From the NCBI GenBank assembly GCA_004335835.1, contig RWJK01001672.1:195866-259865 (forward strand): a stretch of 64,000 bases of DNA, written 5' to 3'. The DNA is from Scenedesmus sp. ARA3 (lineage: Eukaryota > Chlorophyta > Chlorophyceae > Sphaeropleales > Scenedesmaceae). Both the position numbers and the translations under genes were made by a program. The stretch's first letter is position 1. Each line of letters starts with the position of its first letter. The notes under the pieces are model-generated. The model made no database searches. It had not been told where the DNA came from and was given only the letters and a program-made list of their open reading frames with translations. Shown here in pieces: positions 13,081 through 26,400 of the stretch.

Positions 13081-14519
13081 CCTATTGACGGTCCCCCAAC
13101 ATGCTTAACAGAACGCAAAAGTCAGCACAGATATCCCCAGTTCAGATCGTCAATTGGCTTGAACATGCGCTGGCCTGGAGACGCTTGCTGGGTGATTCTG
13201 TCACTGACACGGCAGCAGTGCAGGGTCCTGGGTGACAACCAGAGAACGCAGCAGCCCAGCTCTGAACCGCCATGCCAACTCCTGATCAACAACTTTTGGT
13301 TATTCCTGGTGCATTGCCAGGGGGTGTTGCTGCTTGCGTTGCTGCTTGCCTTGCTGTTTGTGAAGCTTTGACACACTGATCAGTGTCCAGCACGACAATG
13401 CAGTGGTGTTGCAAGTGTTTCAAGCGCGGGGTGTGCCGTTCCTTGTGCCGAGGGGACCGCTGCACTGGCCTTACTACTGAGCTGAGCTGTCCCAGGCCTG
13501 ATCAGCCTGAATACATGCACGTGGCATTGTGGCCGCCAAGCCCAGCAACCGTGACTGTTCAATGGTCAGCCACACTTGCAAAGCGGATCCGGGCGCCATC
13601 CGGATGGTGGTGCGCTGACGTAGTATTGTTGCAGTCCGAGCACATCAATCTGACTGTCCTGGCAGCCTCAACACGAGTTACCTTCATCAGGCACTTCGTC
13701 AGCAGTGTAACAGTCACCGGTGATGACTGGTCAGATAAAATCATGTGGCGCGTGATAGCCGCCAGACTACAGCGCTGTGCATCAATTCCACGCCATGCTA
13801 AGTATCAATGCTATGGCTCGTAAGTCTATGCCCTATCCCATGCATAGTTGTGCATAGGTGCCCGACTGTCCGCAGACAATACTCCCCGCTGATGATGTGA
13901 AAGCCATATTATGCATGCTTGTGTTGTGCAATACACAAGGCAGTGTGTGCCCAGCCAAGGGGAGCAATGCTGCACACAGCAGCATGGCCTGCTCATCCTC
14001 ACTAGGTAGGAGACCAACCATGGCATGATGGGCATGAGGGGTTCACAGCTAGCACGTTGCCGCATAGGAATTGCACACCAGGAGGTACGCTCATCATGCA
14101 CGAGTGATATAAAGCATCAGGTCTGAAGGCTGGTGCGCCACAGATTTGGTGATAATGCCGCACAGTATGGTTGCTGCTGCTGCTGCATGGTGCCAGCGCT
14201 GCGCATGGCAGCGCACACTCACGCTGCAGCAACAATGGATGCGGCAGGCCGTCGATGGCCACGCTTGAAGCTCAATATACCCGAACGGCACGTGACATAC
14301 GGCTGACAGCTGGCGAGAGGTCGCTGCGGTGATACTAGGAAGTTGAACATGCACATGTTGCGCCAAGCCCAGCCCCCATGCCAACTAGTACCTACAACTA
14401 ACTAATTAACTACCTGCTAATGTCATGTCAAGTTATGCCCGAGTCAATGCTAGAGCATCACCTCAAGGCTATGCAGTGCTCGGGGAAAGCTGCTGCAAGC
14501 GCTACCCGGCGCCGCATGT
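13081..14519. other. 5' region of the bZIP-like gene and 3' UTR of the next gene
   Basis: This is the upstream region of the minus-strand bZIP-like gene plus the 3' UTR of the minus-strand membrane-protein gene. An open stretch on the plus strand (13383-13823) has no splice signals or recognisable motif. No convincing gene was found. Confidence 0.4.
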
Positions 14520-17500
14520 TCAGCGCCTCCAGCTGTCATTCCAGCGGCGCCTGGGTGGCTGCAGCTGCACATGGCGCTGCTGCTGCTGCTGCTGCTGCTG
14601 GCTGGTGCCGCTGGCCACGCTGATGCGCAGGGTCTCATTGGCACCTCCCTGCAGGCCTGCTGAGATGCCTGGCTGCTGGTCACTGCCCCGCACGGCCGGC
14701 TGCTCCACATCACCAACCTGCGTCAACAACAGCAGCAGCAGCAAGTTGCAGCACCACGTCAGCCAACATGCTCAGAAGATTCTCTGTCAGCTGGTGTTGA
14801 CAGACAGTGGTATCACTGCATGCACACTACAGTGCACAGCTGCACGCGCACGCATCTGAGCATCTGCTGCTGCCACCAAGTTTTCCTTCTCATCTCAGTC
14901 AATCCACATCCACTCACCAGGCGGCTGTCAGCAGCTGCTGTCGCTGACGGCCAGTCCTCCTTGCTCTTGCAGGAAGCCTTCCTGGGGCTGGGGCTCAGGC
15001 TGCTGCGCAGCTCAGGAGCCATCAGCTGCACCTGCCGCTGCTGATCACCGCCGACATCAAAGCCGCCGCCGCTGCTGCGCTCTGCCATGCGGCCGCCAGC
15101 CCCCACGCCACCTCCGCTGCCGCGATAATACTCGCCGGCAGTAGCTGGGTAGGGTGAGTAGGTGTGCTGCGGCGCTGCGCGCATCCAGTTGCGCACACGG
15201 TGGTCGCGCTGGTGTGCTGTCTGCTGCTCGTTTTCAAAGGAGAGGCGTGCGGCCTGGTGGTCGCGGCGCGCAGAGGCGCAGCTGCCCACCCCGTACACCA
15301 ACAGCCAGGAGGCTGCATGGCAGCAACACAGCACGCCAACCAGCAGTAGCAGCTTATGTGATGGGGCTGTTTGGGACGTAGTGGTAGCAGCTGGCGATGC
15401 TGAGCGGCAAACAGGCTGTGAGCCTACATTACTGGTGCCATGATGTCTGATTGGCTGGCTGGCATGACACAGCTGGCTGTAGCCTGCACACACGTTGCAA
15501 CATAGGCTATGCCATTACATGACCTGCTGATGACACAAGTGGCTGCTAGGCATAGGCTACCAGATCAGCCGAGCATGCACTACCGCTGCTCACCAGACAG
15601 CAGCAGCACGGCCAAAGCAACGCAGGCAGCCAGAGCATCCTTGAATGTGCGGCTGAACTGCTGTTGCAGCTCAAACAAGGTCTGCTGCCCGCACACGCAC
15701 GTGTTCAAAGTCGTGCTGTTGACCCAGGGCATCAAGCCTACAGGAGTAGAGGCAGGAAGCAGCAACTGACAGAGCCACATACATAGGAAGATACGCCTGA
15801 CCACGCAACAAACAAAACACATGTGCTTGTGCAAAGCTGTGTTGTTCATACCACATGTGCCTGCTGCACAGGGCTGAGGTTCACAAGAACTGCTGGCTGT
15901 TGATGCTCAGCATGCAGCAGCATCCCAACTTCATGGCCACTCACTTGCTATTGGCGACATGTCCAAGCAGTACGCAGGGCAGTAGCTGCTTGCACTAATG
16001 TCCTGCACTGCATTGTCCAGCAGTCGGCCGATGCCTTTCTCCAAGCCCCCAAACCAGGGCGTCAAGCGTAGCTGCGCTGGCGTCTCGGCCATGCGGCGCT
16101 TGAACTCGGCTGATGCCTCCGTGAGACGTGTGACCGTCTCGTTCACGTTCACGTGCGTGGTTGTGACATTGTTGAGCACAGCATGCCTGCGTTGCAACAC
16201 ACCATCAACACCAATAAGCAACAGATCACGCTTGTCAGCAGCTGCAGCACACTTGTATATGGCAGCTGAACTGACTAACAAGGCTGCCAAACACAACTAA
16301 TCACTATGTCAACACCTCCACTTGCAGGAAAGCGGCTTGGGCGGCACACACAACCACGCAGCTGCGTTGTGGCAACACGTGTGTTTCATTGCACCATCCT
16401 TTGTGAATCTCCGCCCCACCTGAATGCCCTGCTGGCTGCCATGTCTCCCACCAGTGCCACACCACCGCTGGTGGCAGCAAAGCACAGCACGCACGCCAGC
16501 CCAGCAGAGATTAGCCACAGCAGCAGCAGCAGTGCGGCGGTGATGCCGACATACGCGTGCACCCTACAGCCGTGTGGCCAGTCTGCATGACAACAAAGTC
16601 AGACCCGTAGCAGTGCAGCACTTAGCAGCAAGTACACCTGGTTGTGCGATCCCCAGTTCACATGCCGGTGTGCATATGCACCTTGTTGCTTGGGCCTTTG
16701 GAGCAACTGCAGGAATGACTGGCCAGAGCCACTGCTTGTTATGCATCTGCAACAGATGACGCTTTACGCTGCACATAATCCATTGTTGCAAACTACTGCA
16801 ACAGCTGCACCCCCACCTGCATATCTCAGGGCCCGGCGCTTCTGCTGAACCTGCTGCTGCCTGTAGATGAACAGCAAGAGCAGCAGCCCCACCACTGCAC
16901 TGACTGCAGCCAGCAAGACCACCTTGAGCATTTTGACAAAGCCATTGACGCCAGCAGCAATGCTCTCTGGAGCCCGCATCCTCTCCAGCACTGACAGCAG
17001 TGACGCTGTCACGCGGTCGGAGTGCACGCTCCTGCAAGGCATGAGACCACACATTGCAGGCGAAACAAGGTAGCGTCAGGCCTGGTATGCTTGTTATGGA
17101 TAGGGGTCGGACTGCAGCAACAGCGCATGACCGCAGCTGAGATTACCAATGCATGCCGGCACAGGCTGGGCTATCCATCTAGCAGCTTGGTCAATTCTAG
17201 CAATGTCACTGCTGACATACTGCTGGCTTTTGTCACAAGCAGCACGGTGCTCATGAAGACAAGCAGCCCTGCCTCAGCTATTGCTGTTGGTGCATCTTGC
17301 TTCTGCTGCTGCACGAAAACGCTTGAGTTGATGAACACCCCATCAGCATTCACATGCGTTGCTTACCAGACAATGAGAGCTCCTGCTGTCAGCATTGTGC
17401 ACAGCAGAGGGATCCATGGCACTGCCTTGCAGCAAGCCCATGCACACTGCCGGCGTGTGGGAGCGTCCTCGCCACCCCACTGTGGTGCTGGCTGCTTCCT

Positions 17501-17890
17501 GTGCTGCTGTTGCTGCTGCTGGGGTTGCTGGGACGTGATTGCAGAGTGACCCTGCTGCTGCTCAGTCTGTGCTGTTGGGTACTCTCTGAAGCATGCAGGG
17601 AACATGGTTATGCTGTGAATCTGCATGCAAGTACTACGAGTGACCTGCTGCAGGTGCTGGATGACCCGAAAGAGGTACTGGAAGACAAACTGGGCTTTCA
17701 TGTACACCGCTGGAAGACGGTGCTGTTGTGAAAGTTCAACAGCACTTGAGTATACTTGCAAGCCAGTCAGCATACACAACAATGCTAGCATGCTTGCATT
17801 CTGGTGTGCTGCTGCTGCACTTGCAGCTGCTTCAGCACCATGCTCACCTCGTGGGAGATGGTGGTGATAACGGTCCCTGCTGAAATTCAT
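14520..17890 (-). CDS. Multi-pass membrane protein, paralogue 2 (unknown family)
   Basis: Seven exons join in phase: 17890-17367, 17031-16817, 16582-16420, 16186-15945, 15737-15594, 15366-14918 and 14717-14520, giving about 644 residues. Membrane segments are PWIPLLCTMLTAGALIVW, MLKVVLLAAVSAVVGLLLLL, ITAALLLLLWLISAGLACVL, DALAACVALAVLLL and KLLLLVGVLCCCHAASWLL. The loop contains N-x-T sites (NVTTTHVNVNET), then SYCPAYCLDM and NTCVCG. The tail begins SARRDHQA and ends in a Gln/Arg-rich stretch. It is a paralogue of the gene at 3517-6966: the 215-nt and 163-nt exons are identical in length and phase, and the Cys motifs match. The function is unknown. The start is uncertain, because the first exon is open through 17890 and may hide another intron. 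Confidence 0.7.
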
Positions 17891-20444
17891 TCCCAGTGTT
17901 CACGTGGAACAGGGGGTTGCTGGTGGATAGGATGCCTTGCATGCTGAAGACGTGCTGCACTTATGACACTTCAGGGCAGCATGTGTACTTGGGAGCGCTC
18001 GATGTCTGCTGATGAATTGCAATGTGGTACGATTTGATGATTGTTGTATGTATTATGTGGGTTGGTCCAGACGGGTTGTTGGCAAGCAATACACCGAACC
18101 GCTGTGCTCTGCAGCAGCTCTTCGCCGCACGCCTCACAGCAAGAAAAACATAATACATGTGTAAAAGTTGCCGTGTCTTAGAATCAGCTCCCCTGGCTCG
18201 TCTGATGGGCGAGCTGTTATCTGGTTTGAAACGGCACCTCTACGCAACTCGACTCCCAACTCGGTGCCTTCGATGCTGTATTGTGCACTTTAACTGCTGG
18301 TTATGTTTGATAAGCTCTTGGAGTGCGCTAAAGGTGCATACGTCCCCTGGTTGTCGACATCGCTAGCGCTTGCAGCTCAGCCTGACAGTGAGGCATGCAT
18401 GCACGCACTGCTCTGAGAGCATCGCACGTGGATGCACTGGCCAAGGGCCAAAGGCATGCAGGAGATCCTAAAGCGGTTGGGTACCACCGATGCGTCGCTT
18501 TCTGTGACCCTGTACATCATCGAGGGCTGCTCTTACAACCCAGCCAGGCAGGTGCCCTGGCCCAGTGGGTTATCCTGCCAGCCTGGCACATGCAGCACTT
18601 GCACGACACATCTGCATGCTGCCATGGCGCCTGCATAATCCACGAAAAACAACCTCCTTGGATATTACATACAAACTCATATCCATCATAAGGTTTTTCC
18701 CGGCCTGTCTCACCAAGCCAGGAACTGGAGCACCCCCAGCATTTGGAACCATATGTGCGTTGGTGCACTGCACAGTTTGCATGCAAGGCTGGCCATTTGT
18801 AGACGGAAAATGGCATCAGCATGCACAGATGGTCCACAACCGCGCAACAGCACGCTAGGCGCAGCACGCTGTTGAACTGCTGCAGCAGCAGGGGCCGCTG
18901 CAGACACGATAGCTGCACCAACTGCCCATATACCACCGATCCTGCTACCAGATAAAGCTGTGTTTCTACCGTACAAGTTAAGAATGGTTCTAAGATAACG
19001 TTAAAGTACGCACACAGCTTAGTTCTACATGCAAGGTACACAAGAATGCCTGGCACATGAGAGACACTCACGTAAGCCAAGGAGAACAAATCACTCAGCC
19101 ACAGCTGATGCAGCGAACCCTTTGACACACACGACCACCAGCTCAGGCTGACAAGGAAGCTGAATAAGTGACATAAGGGACTAGCTAAGCTATCATACGA
19201 GAAACATTTATTGGTCTAGATGTGCTGCACCTCCTTATAGGCAGGTATCAAAGAGCATAGCAAGAACGGTCTTAACCTGACGCTCTAAGCACTGTGAACC
19301 ACGCTGCTGCAGTGCACAACCTGCATGCACGAAACCAGCAGCCAGCTAGAGGCGCAAACAGCAAGGTCTTACAGCCACAACCCACGCACACGTTGGCAAA
19401 GAAACATGCAAACATAGCAAAGCGCAACATTGGACTCTATGTAAGAGAGCGTACAAGTGTTGCGCAGTAAGTAGACCAAGACCATTAAGCCTGGGCTGCT
19501 TCTTGCAGCCCAGGGCATGAAATGCACATATGAGGCTCCAGGCAGCAACCTGCTGCACAGGCGCAAGCTTCTGCGTTACAGAAGTGGCGGCTCTGCTGTA
19601 AGCCCTGCAAGCAGCGCATGCCGTTGCTGGTTTAGACATATCATGCTGGCTGAGACTGCCAGGCACTCTGAGAGCAGCTAGAGATGTAAACTATCAAGAA
19701 AGTCTGTCAACGCCCCTGGTCACATCCTCTCCGTCAGAGGCACCACCCTTTGTGACTGGCCTCTGTTCCAAGCTGTGTACAGCGGATGTGAAACAGGAGA
19801 GCATGCATTGCATTGCCGACTCAAACACATATAATCCACGCTCCTACAGCAAGCACTGCGTGATGAGGGCCCTCAAGAACAGAACAAGAACAGAAAGAGA
19901 TGCCAGATGGATGCAATGCTGTGCTGCATGTGTAAACACGATCAACCACGCAAATGCAAGCAATGTGCTGCCCAACAGTAAGCCGCACGAGCAGCAACTG
20001 CCCTGCCAACCTCATCCTGCAAGCAATATACGCGCGACAGTTCGCTGTTCTGCTGCTGTTCATTCAAACATGTGTTGCCTCACGCACACCGTCTTCATCG
20101 CACAAAATGTAGCCAGCTGAGCCTGAGGCTAGATCACATGCATGCCCTCCGCACACATACACCACACCTCTGCGCATCATAGTTCACACTTAGGTAGACA
20201 ACGTAGCATTTGTAAACAGCACACATCCTGCTGCCGCTGCTGCATTATTTGTGCAGACAGCTCCAGCCCTTGTGGAGTCACTTTAATTTGAACACAACAG
20301 ATCACCAACTCTCAACCAAACCCTGGACATACATACACAGCATATGCCAGCATACAGCAAGCCCTGCAGGCATCTGCACAAGTCGCTCCAGCTGTAGGCA
20401 CATGTCCATGCACACAAAACAAGCACGCTCTTCACAAAAGGCTG
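17891..20444. other. Intergenic and 3' UTR stretch
   Basis: From 17,891 to about 19,100 the composition is mixed, probably promoter and 5' UTR of the membrane-protein gene. From about 19,130 to 20,444 the plus strand is C/A-rich, as expected for the 3' UTR of the minus-strand coiled-coil gene. TTACA at 19576-19580 and 19369-19373 are possible minus-strand poly(A) words. A weak coding-like stretch at 18424-18640 is listed separately. Confidence 0.4.
18424..18640 (+). other. Weak coding-like stretch, possible exon or relic
   Basis: One frame reads MQEILKRLGTTDASLSVTLY followed by IIEGCSYNPARQ, and then a CAG|GTGCCC donor-like site. The amino-acid mix looks more natural than the surrounding triplet-driven frames, but there is a stop just upstream and no partner exon was found. 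It may be a gene fragment or chance. Confidence 0.2.
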
Positions 20445-23400
20445 TCATGTTTTAAGATAGTATGTTCCATTCACTAGCGGCAACCCATGTGTGCGCACAA
20501 CGCACTCCAACGTGTAGTAGAGGCTGCTTCCTGGCTCCTGGGCAGCGCCCAACCTGCGGCCCTGCTCAGCCATGCACATGATATGCCACAAGCCACGACA
20601 CGTCAATTCCTGAAGCCTCATGCCAGTTGCAGCATTGCCTGCTGCCCTCACCTCACCCAGCAACTCCCGCTGCAAAGCACATGCCAACTGCAGCACCCAA
20701 CACGGCACACCCCTGCTTGGGTAGCTCAACTCACACAAAGAGCGCGGGCCAGACAACACCATGCCATCACTCTTGTCCATCCTTGTTCATCCTGGCTTGT
20801 CTGCCTCCACTCACGCACTGCGTGGTGTGTCAGGAGACTTGCAGTGCACATGCACGTGCACATAAGGGTTGCTGCTGCGCACGCCCTTCACTACAGCCTT
20901 CTGCACAGCTGACGCATCAGCCTGCGTCATACCCTGCTGCGGCTGCTGCTCCTGCTGCTGGCCAACAGCAACAGCCGCAGCAAACACTGCCAGAGCCTCC
21001 ACTGCAACAGCACCCACCACTGGAGTGCGCCAGCTGCCACGCCCCTGCTGCTGCTCCTCACCCTGCTGCTGCTGCTGCACATTAGGGCTTGCCGCCCTAG
21101 GCAGGCCGTTATACCCCAGGCTGTCCATCTCATCCAGGCTGCCCTTCAGCCCCACAGCAGCCGAGGAGGGTTCAGGCCCCGCAGAACCGCTGCCAAACAC
21201 AGGCGGCGGCAGATCCACCACCATCTTGCCTGGCATGGCATGCTCAGCATCTGCTGCCGCATTGCTGCTGCCAGACACAGTCTGCTCCCCAAACACAGGA
21301 GACATCTGCACTAGCTCGTACACTGCGCGGCTCCGTGGCGAGGGAGGGATGGCCTGCATGTGCTGCAGCTGCTGCAGCTGGTCCTCCTCCCAGCTGCTCC
21401 TGCTGGCTGCGCTGCCGTCATAATCATCCTCATAGTCATTGCAGCCGTACTCATCGGTGTCCTCATCATCACTGTCATCAGCGGCAGCAGCAGCAGCAGC
21501 AGGGCTGGCAGCAGCAGCAGCGAAGAAATCCTCCTTGGAACGCTCAAGGCCCCACCTGTTCAGGGAGGGCGAGCGGTTGCCCAGCGGCTGCTCACTCGCT
21601 GCTGCCTCTGCCTCCTGAGCAGCAGCAGCAGCAGCCTCAACTGCATCCACAGCACCTGACCCCTGCTGCTGCTGTGGCGCCAGTGAATGCTGCTGCTTGC
21701 GCAGCGCATTCAGCTCCGCCTCTGCCTGCTGCCACACCGTGCGCACTGCACGAAGCTCCTCCTCTGCAACAGCCAGCCGCTTCACATACTGCTTCGCCAT
21801 ATCCTCCACATGCTTGCGCACAAGGGCCATGTCAGGCGTCTTGGGCCTGCGTGTACTGCCACTGCCACCTGTACTGCCTGTAGGTGAGGCAGTACGGCTG
21901 CTGGGCCTGCTGCCGCCTGCACTTGACAGCTCCAGTACAGCATCAAGCTGCTGCAGGAGCTGCTCTGCCTCCAGATTGGCCAGGTCGTCGTGCTGCGCCT
22001 GCAGCTGCTGCTGGGTGTCGTGGTCATACCCAAGCAGCGGCAGCGCAGGACGCTGCTGCTGCTGCTGCTGCTTCTCGGCGCTTGCGAGCGCCTCTGACAG
22101 ATCCACTGGCTGTGCTGCAGCTGCAGACGTCTCTGCAAGCGCCAGCGCAAAGTGTGACGTCTTGGCAGTCTGCACTGCACCACGCCCTTGTGCTGCATGC
22201 GGCTGCACCCTGTCCTGCAAGCTCTGCTCCTGCGCAGCAGCAGCAGCAGCAGCAGCAGAAGCTGCAGCAGCGTCAGCTTCAGCCTGCATCTCCTCCACAG
22301 TGCGCCCTGCTGCCTCTGCATCTGCCTCCAGCTGCTTCGCCCGCTGCAGCAGCTGCTGCTCATGATCCTGCTCATCCTCCAGCCGCTTCTTCGACTGCTC
22401 CAGCTCCTCTTTCAGTGTAGCAATCCTCAGCTGGCTGGCCACAAGCTTGCTGGCTTGGGCCTCCAGCTGCTGGTGCAGCTCGGCCGTGCTGCGCTCGTAC
22501 TCCTCGGATTCAGTGGCGCCGGCGGCTTCTGCTGCTGCCAGGCGCTCCTGCAGGAACTCCAGGGAGGCCTCCACCTGGTTGAAGTGGTCATGCTCCACAT
22601 CAACAGCAACACCTGCAGCAGCGCAAAGGCGGCAGCGAGGAGGAGCGGGGATAAACAGACAAGGCCTGTCAATATGCATGCCGGCAAATATGCACGCAGG
22701 AACTCCAGGTAGGCCTCCACCTGGTTGAAGTGGTCGTGCTCCACGTCAACATCTGCAGCACCGCAGATAGTGGCAGCGAGGCGACGAAAGGACAAACAGA
22801 CAAGGCCTGTCAACAGGTATGTTTGCAAAGATGGCTCAAGCTCCACATCAACAGCAACACCTGCAGCAGCGCCTCGGACAACCGCATGATGTGCGGTGGT
22901 GTGAGTCTGGGTGCAAACCCCAAGCCAAAAGCCAAATGCCCAAGCACAAGGCGCCAGCAATTTGACAGGCGTCATACAGTGTGACCAAGGCTCCGGCAAT
23001 GCACTGCTGCACTACCATGCACCGCAGCAATCAACAGCTGAGCTCACAGCAGAACCAACACCAGCAGCAGCAGCAGCAGCACTCACGTGACTCCTTGTAC
23101 TCGGCCTCCAGTACTGCCACCATGCTGCGGCTGGTCTTCAGCGCGGAGCGCGCCTCAGTCCACTGCTCACGCAGCGCCGTGCTGACCACCATGATCTCCG
23201 CGTTTGTTCCGCCGATCTCCAACGAATCTGCAGCAGCAGGGGTGGCAGCCGCAGAAGGCAATTGTCAGCTGCTTGGCAACGGCACCAACTCACCAGCAGG
23301 ACCCACAGCTAACTGCGGTCCTGTGGCAGTGCTACTACGCAGTCTGCCTGCTGCGCGGCATTGGTACAGAGAACATACGACAACAACCAGCATGCATAAT

Positions 23401-26400
23401 GCAGTACGCACAGTTCCTAACCCTGGCAACCCTGGCAATGACGCTTAAATTGATGAGTGTTACGCACCTGATGATGGCGAGGATAGCGCCAACTGCGACA
23501 GCTCCTCCAGGCGCGCCTCCAGCTGGCCCACAATGTCCTCCAGGCCCTGCACACGCGACTGCTCGTTGTCCAGGCGCTCGTCTGCAGCAGCAGAAGCAGC
23601 AGCAGCGCGGGAAATGCAGGAGTGAGGGCCCCAACACCAGGTGAGCACTCAGCAGACAGCACAACAGACAGTACGCTCCAAACATAGCGTGAAGCAGGCG
23701 CGCCAGGCGTACGGCATACAAGGCGCAAACCGGCGCAAGCAAGACCAATGACGCGGCCTGCACATGCACACCCCAAGCTCCACTCACATGCCGCAAAGTA
23801 CTCCTGCTGCAGCTCATCCAGCGCCGCCCGCGCATCCTGCTGCTCCTCCTGGCCCTTCTGTAGCTGCTGCTCCCACTGCAGCCGCTGCTGCAGCGCCACC
23901 TCGTTCTGCTGCTGCCTCAGGCCCTGCAGCGACTCCAGGCGCTGCTGCAGCTGGTCAACCACCTTCTGCAGCTGGTTGCTGCGCTCCCTTTCTGCCTCCA
24001 GCTCATCCTGAGCCAGCAGGTACTGCTCCTGCAGGGTGTGCAGCTGCATGCGCGTGGCTGCCAGCTGCTCGTGGGTAGTGCCGTGTGCTGCGACCTCTTC
24101 TGCCAGCTGCTGCTTTGTGATTTCCAGCTCCTGGCCAATCGCCTCCTTCTTGGCTTGGGTGGCCTCCAGGCGGGCACTGGTCTCACGCAGGTCTTCCTGC
24201 AAAGCGCAGCCGCACCGGGGTTAGTCAGTTGCTGTCTATCAACACTTTTGTGGGTACCCCTAGCTAGCCGCGATATAGCACCTGATGGCTGATCATATGG
24301 TGAAAAAGTTCAGTCCAACACCATGCATGGCACGCAGTGCAGATGTTCTTAAGTGCTTAATAGCCTGTTTTGTAGCTGCAGCGCACCTGTGTCTCCGCCA
24401 GGTCGCTCTGGTAGCTGCCCAGCTGGCGCTGCACCTCGATGAAGCGCTCGCTGTTGGTGGCGGCCCACTCGCGCGCTGCCGCCAGGTCAGCAGCAACCTG
24501 CGCAGCCACCTGCTCCGTCTCAGCCTGCAGGACACACAATCATGAAACATGAAGATGATTAGCAGGGACATAATCAGCATGTTCGGATGTATAGCAGCAA
24601 CAAGAAACAAACCAAAGACAGCTGGCAGCAACAAGGCATGAGCTGCACTCTTGTTTCTTGCGCAAGCCTGAAAGAAGGCAGCAGAAGCGCGGCCAGTGCC
24701 GCTCGCTGCGCACCTGTGCATGCTGCAGCACAGTCATCTCCTCCTTCGCCTCACTCAGCTGCCCAGCCAGGTGGTGCGCCCGCTCCTCCGCTGCCATCTT
24801 TGCAGCAGCAGTGCTCTGCAGCTGCTCCTGCAGGGCCACACTCTGCTCCTGCAAGCCCTCCGCCAGCTGCTGCTGCAGCGCGAGCTCCCTCTTAGCCACA
24901 TGCGCCTGTTCCTGCAAGCTCTCAATGGCCTCCCTGTCCTGCTCCAGCTGCACCTGCTGCTCCAGCAGCTGCTGCTGCAGCGCGCGGTGCTGCTGCGCTG
25001 CCTCTTTTGCTTGCAGCTGTGCTGCTGAGGTGGACTTCTCCAGGGACAGCTGCAGCTGCTGCACCTGGTCCACCAGCTCCTGGGCATGGGCCTCTGATGC
25101 TTCCAGCTCACCACCTGCAGGCGCAGCAGGCACAGCAAGCATACAGTGTGTAACAAGAGTCAATCGCAGGTTGTCATGTGATGTGTGTAGCACTCGAGGA
25201 AGGAAAACCACTGTACCCAGGATGCGTGCAGACATGTGCCTGCAAACACAGAATGAGCACGTCGCAACTGCTTGACGAACGAAGGCAATCCCGTGGCTTT
25301 GCTTCAACACTTGGCACCCCCGGTCCGCTGGCTGAAGTCAGCACTGGCAGCCTTGTCTGCACTTGCATGCTGACTGTATGCCCAGAGCCATACATGTGTC
25401 AGCATAGATTTAGAATACACCACTCACGTGCATGCAGATAGTGCGTCTCTAGCTCACGCAGCTCCTCCGCAGCTGTGCCCAGGTCCTCGCTGGTGCTCTG
25501 CAGCTGCAGCAGCAGCTGCCCCACCAGCGGGGCAGGCGCCTGGCCTGCTGCTGCTGCCGCGCTGAGCTGCACCAGGCGCTGCTCCAGCTCCTCCTGCTGC
25601 TTGTGAGCTAGCACCAACTCCTGCTTGCGGCGCTCCATCTCATCACCTGCAGTGAGGGGTGAATGGGCAGTGCGTTGCACGTTGGGTTGACAGCTTAGCA
25701 GAGAGGCGCATGGCTGCACTCAGGACTCAGGAAGTCGTACAAAATTGAGTTACAGCAGGCAGTGGACACGATGTGGGCCAGGCACGGGATCTGCTAGGGC
25801 AATTGCGGTGCGCGGTTGTGGCGCTGCTAGCACGCCTAGTATGCAGGCTATCTGGGCACGCCAGCAGGAGTGCTGTGCCATTACCTGCACTCAACAATGC
25901 TTGCAGCGCAACAAAGAAGCAACACATCAACCAAGCATCCATCAACCTGCCGCCTAACCCCGCCAACTCACGTGCTGTGGTGCACTTCTCCTCTGCTTTC
26001 CTGCGAAGCTCCGCAGCCTCTGCCACCTGCGCCTGAGCCTCACGGATCTGCGCCAGCAGCGCGTTGACCTGCTGCCCGTACATGTCCTGCTGCTGCCGGC
26101 GCAGCTGCTGCAGGCTGGCGATGCGCTGCTGCAGCTGCTCGGCCGCGGTCTCGTGGGTCAGAGCGCGCTCGCGCTCCTCCTCCAGTTGCTGGCCTGCAGG
26201 TTCGGACAGCAACGGGGTCGCAACATAACAACTAGCGTCAGCAGCAGAACATACTGCCAGCACAAGGCAACACTGTGCGCAACGTGAAAGCTGATGTCAG
26301 CAGCAGACACATGATTTCCTGCAAGAAATAATGAGTGATCCTGAACTGCCCAGCCACTTCAAGCTATCTGGTTGGGTTGGCTAGTGCGCCCTGCTATCAT

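Noticed and set aside
17171..17353. Hydrophobic 60-codon frame between exons of membrane-protein paralogue 2
   Set aside because: Its donor phase does not fit the next exon, while joining 17367 directly to 17031 keeps phase and matches the paralogue. It is treated as intron.
21697..22365. Long plus-strand open frames rich in Ser/Cys opposite the coiled-coil gene
   Set aside because: They are antisense shadows of CAG/CTG-rich exons. The minus-strand frame has consistent splice phase and heptad-like composition.
23417..24202. 261-codon minus-strand frame as one exon
   Set aside because: It reads through a GTGAGT donor at 23787 into intron sequence. The spliced join to 23581 keeps the coiled coil.
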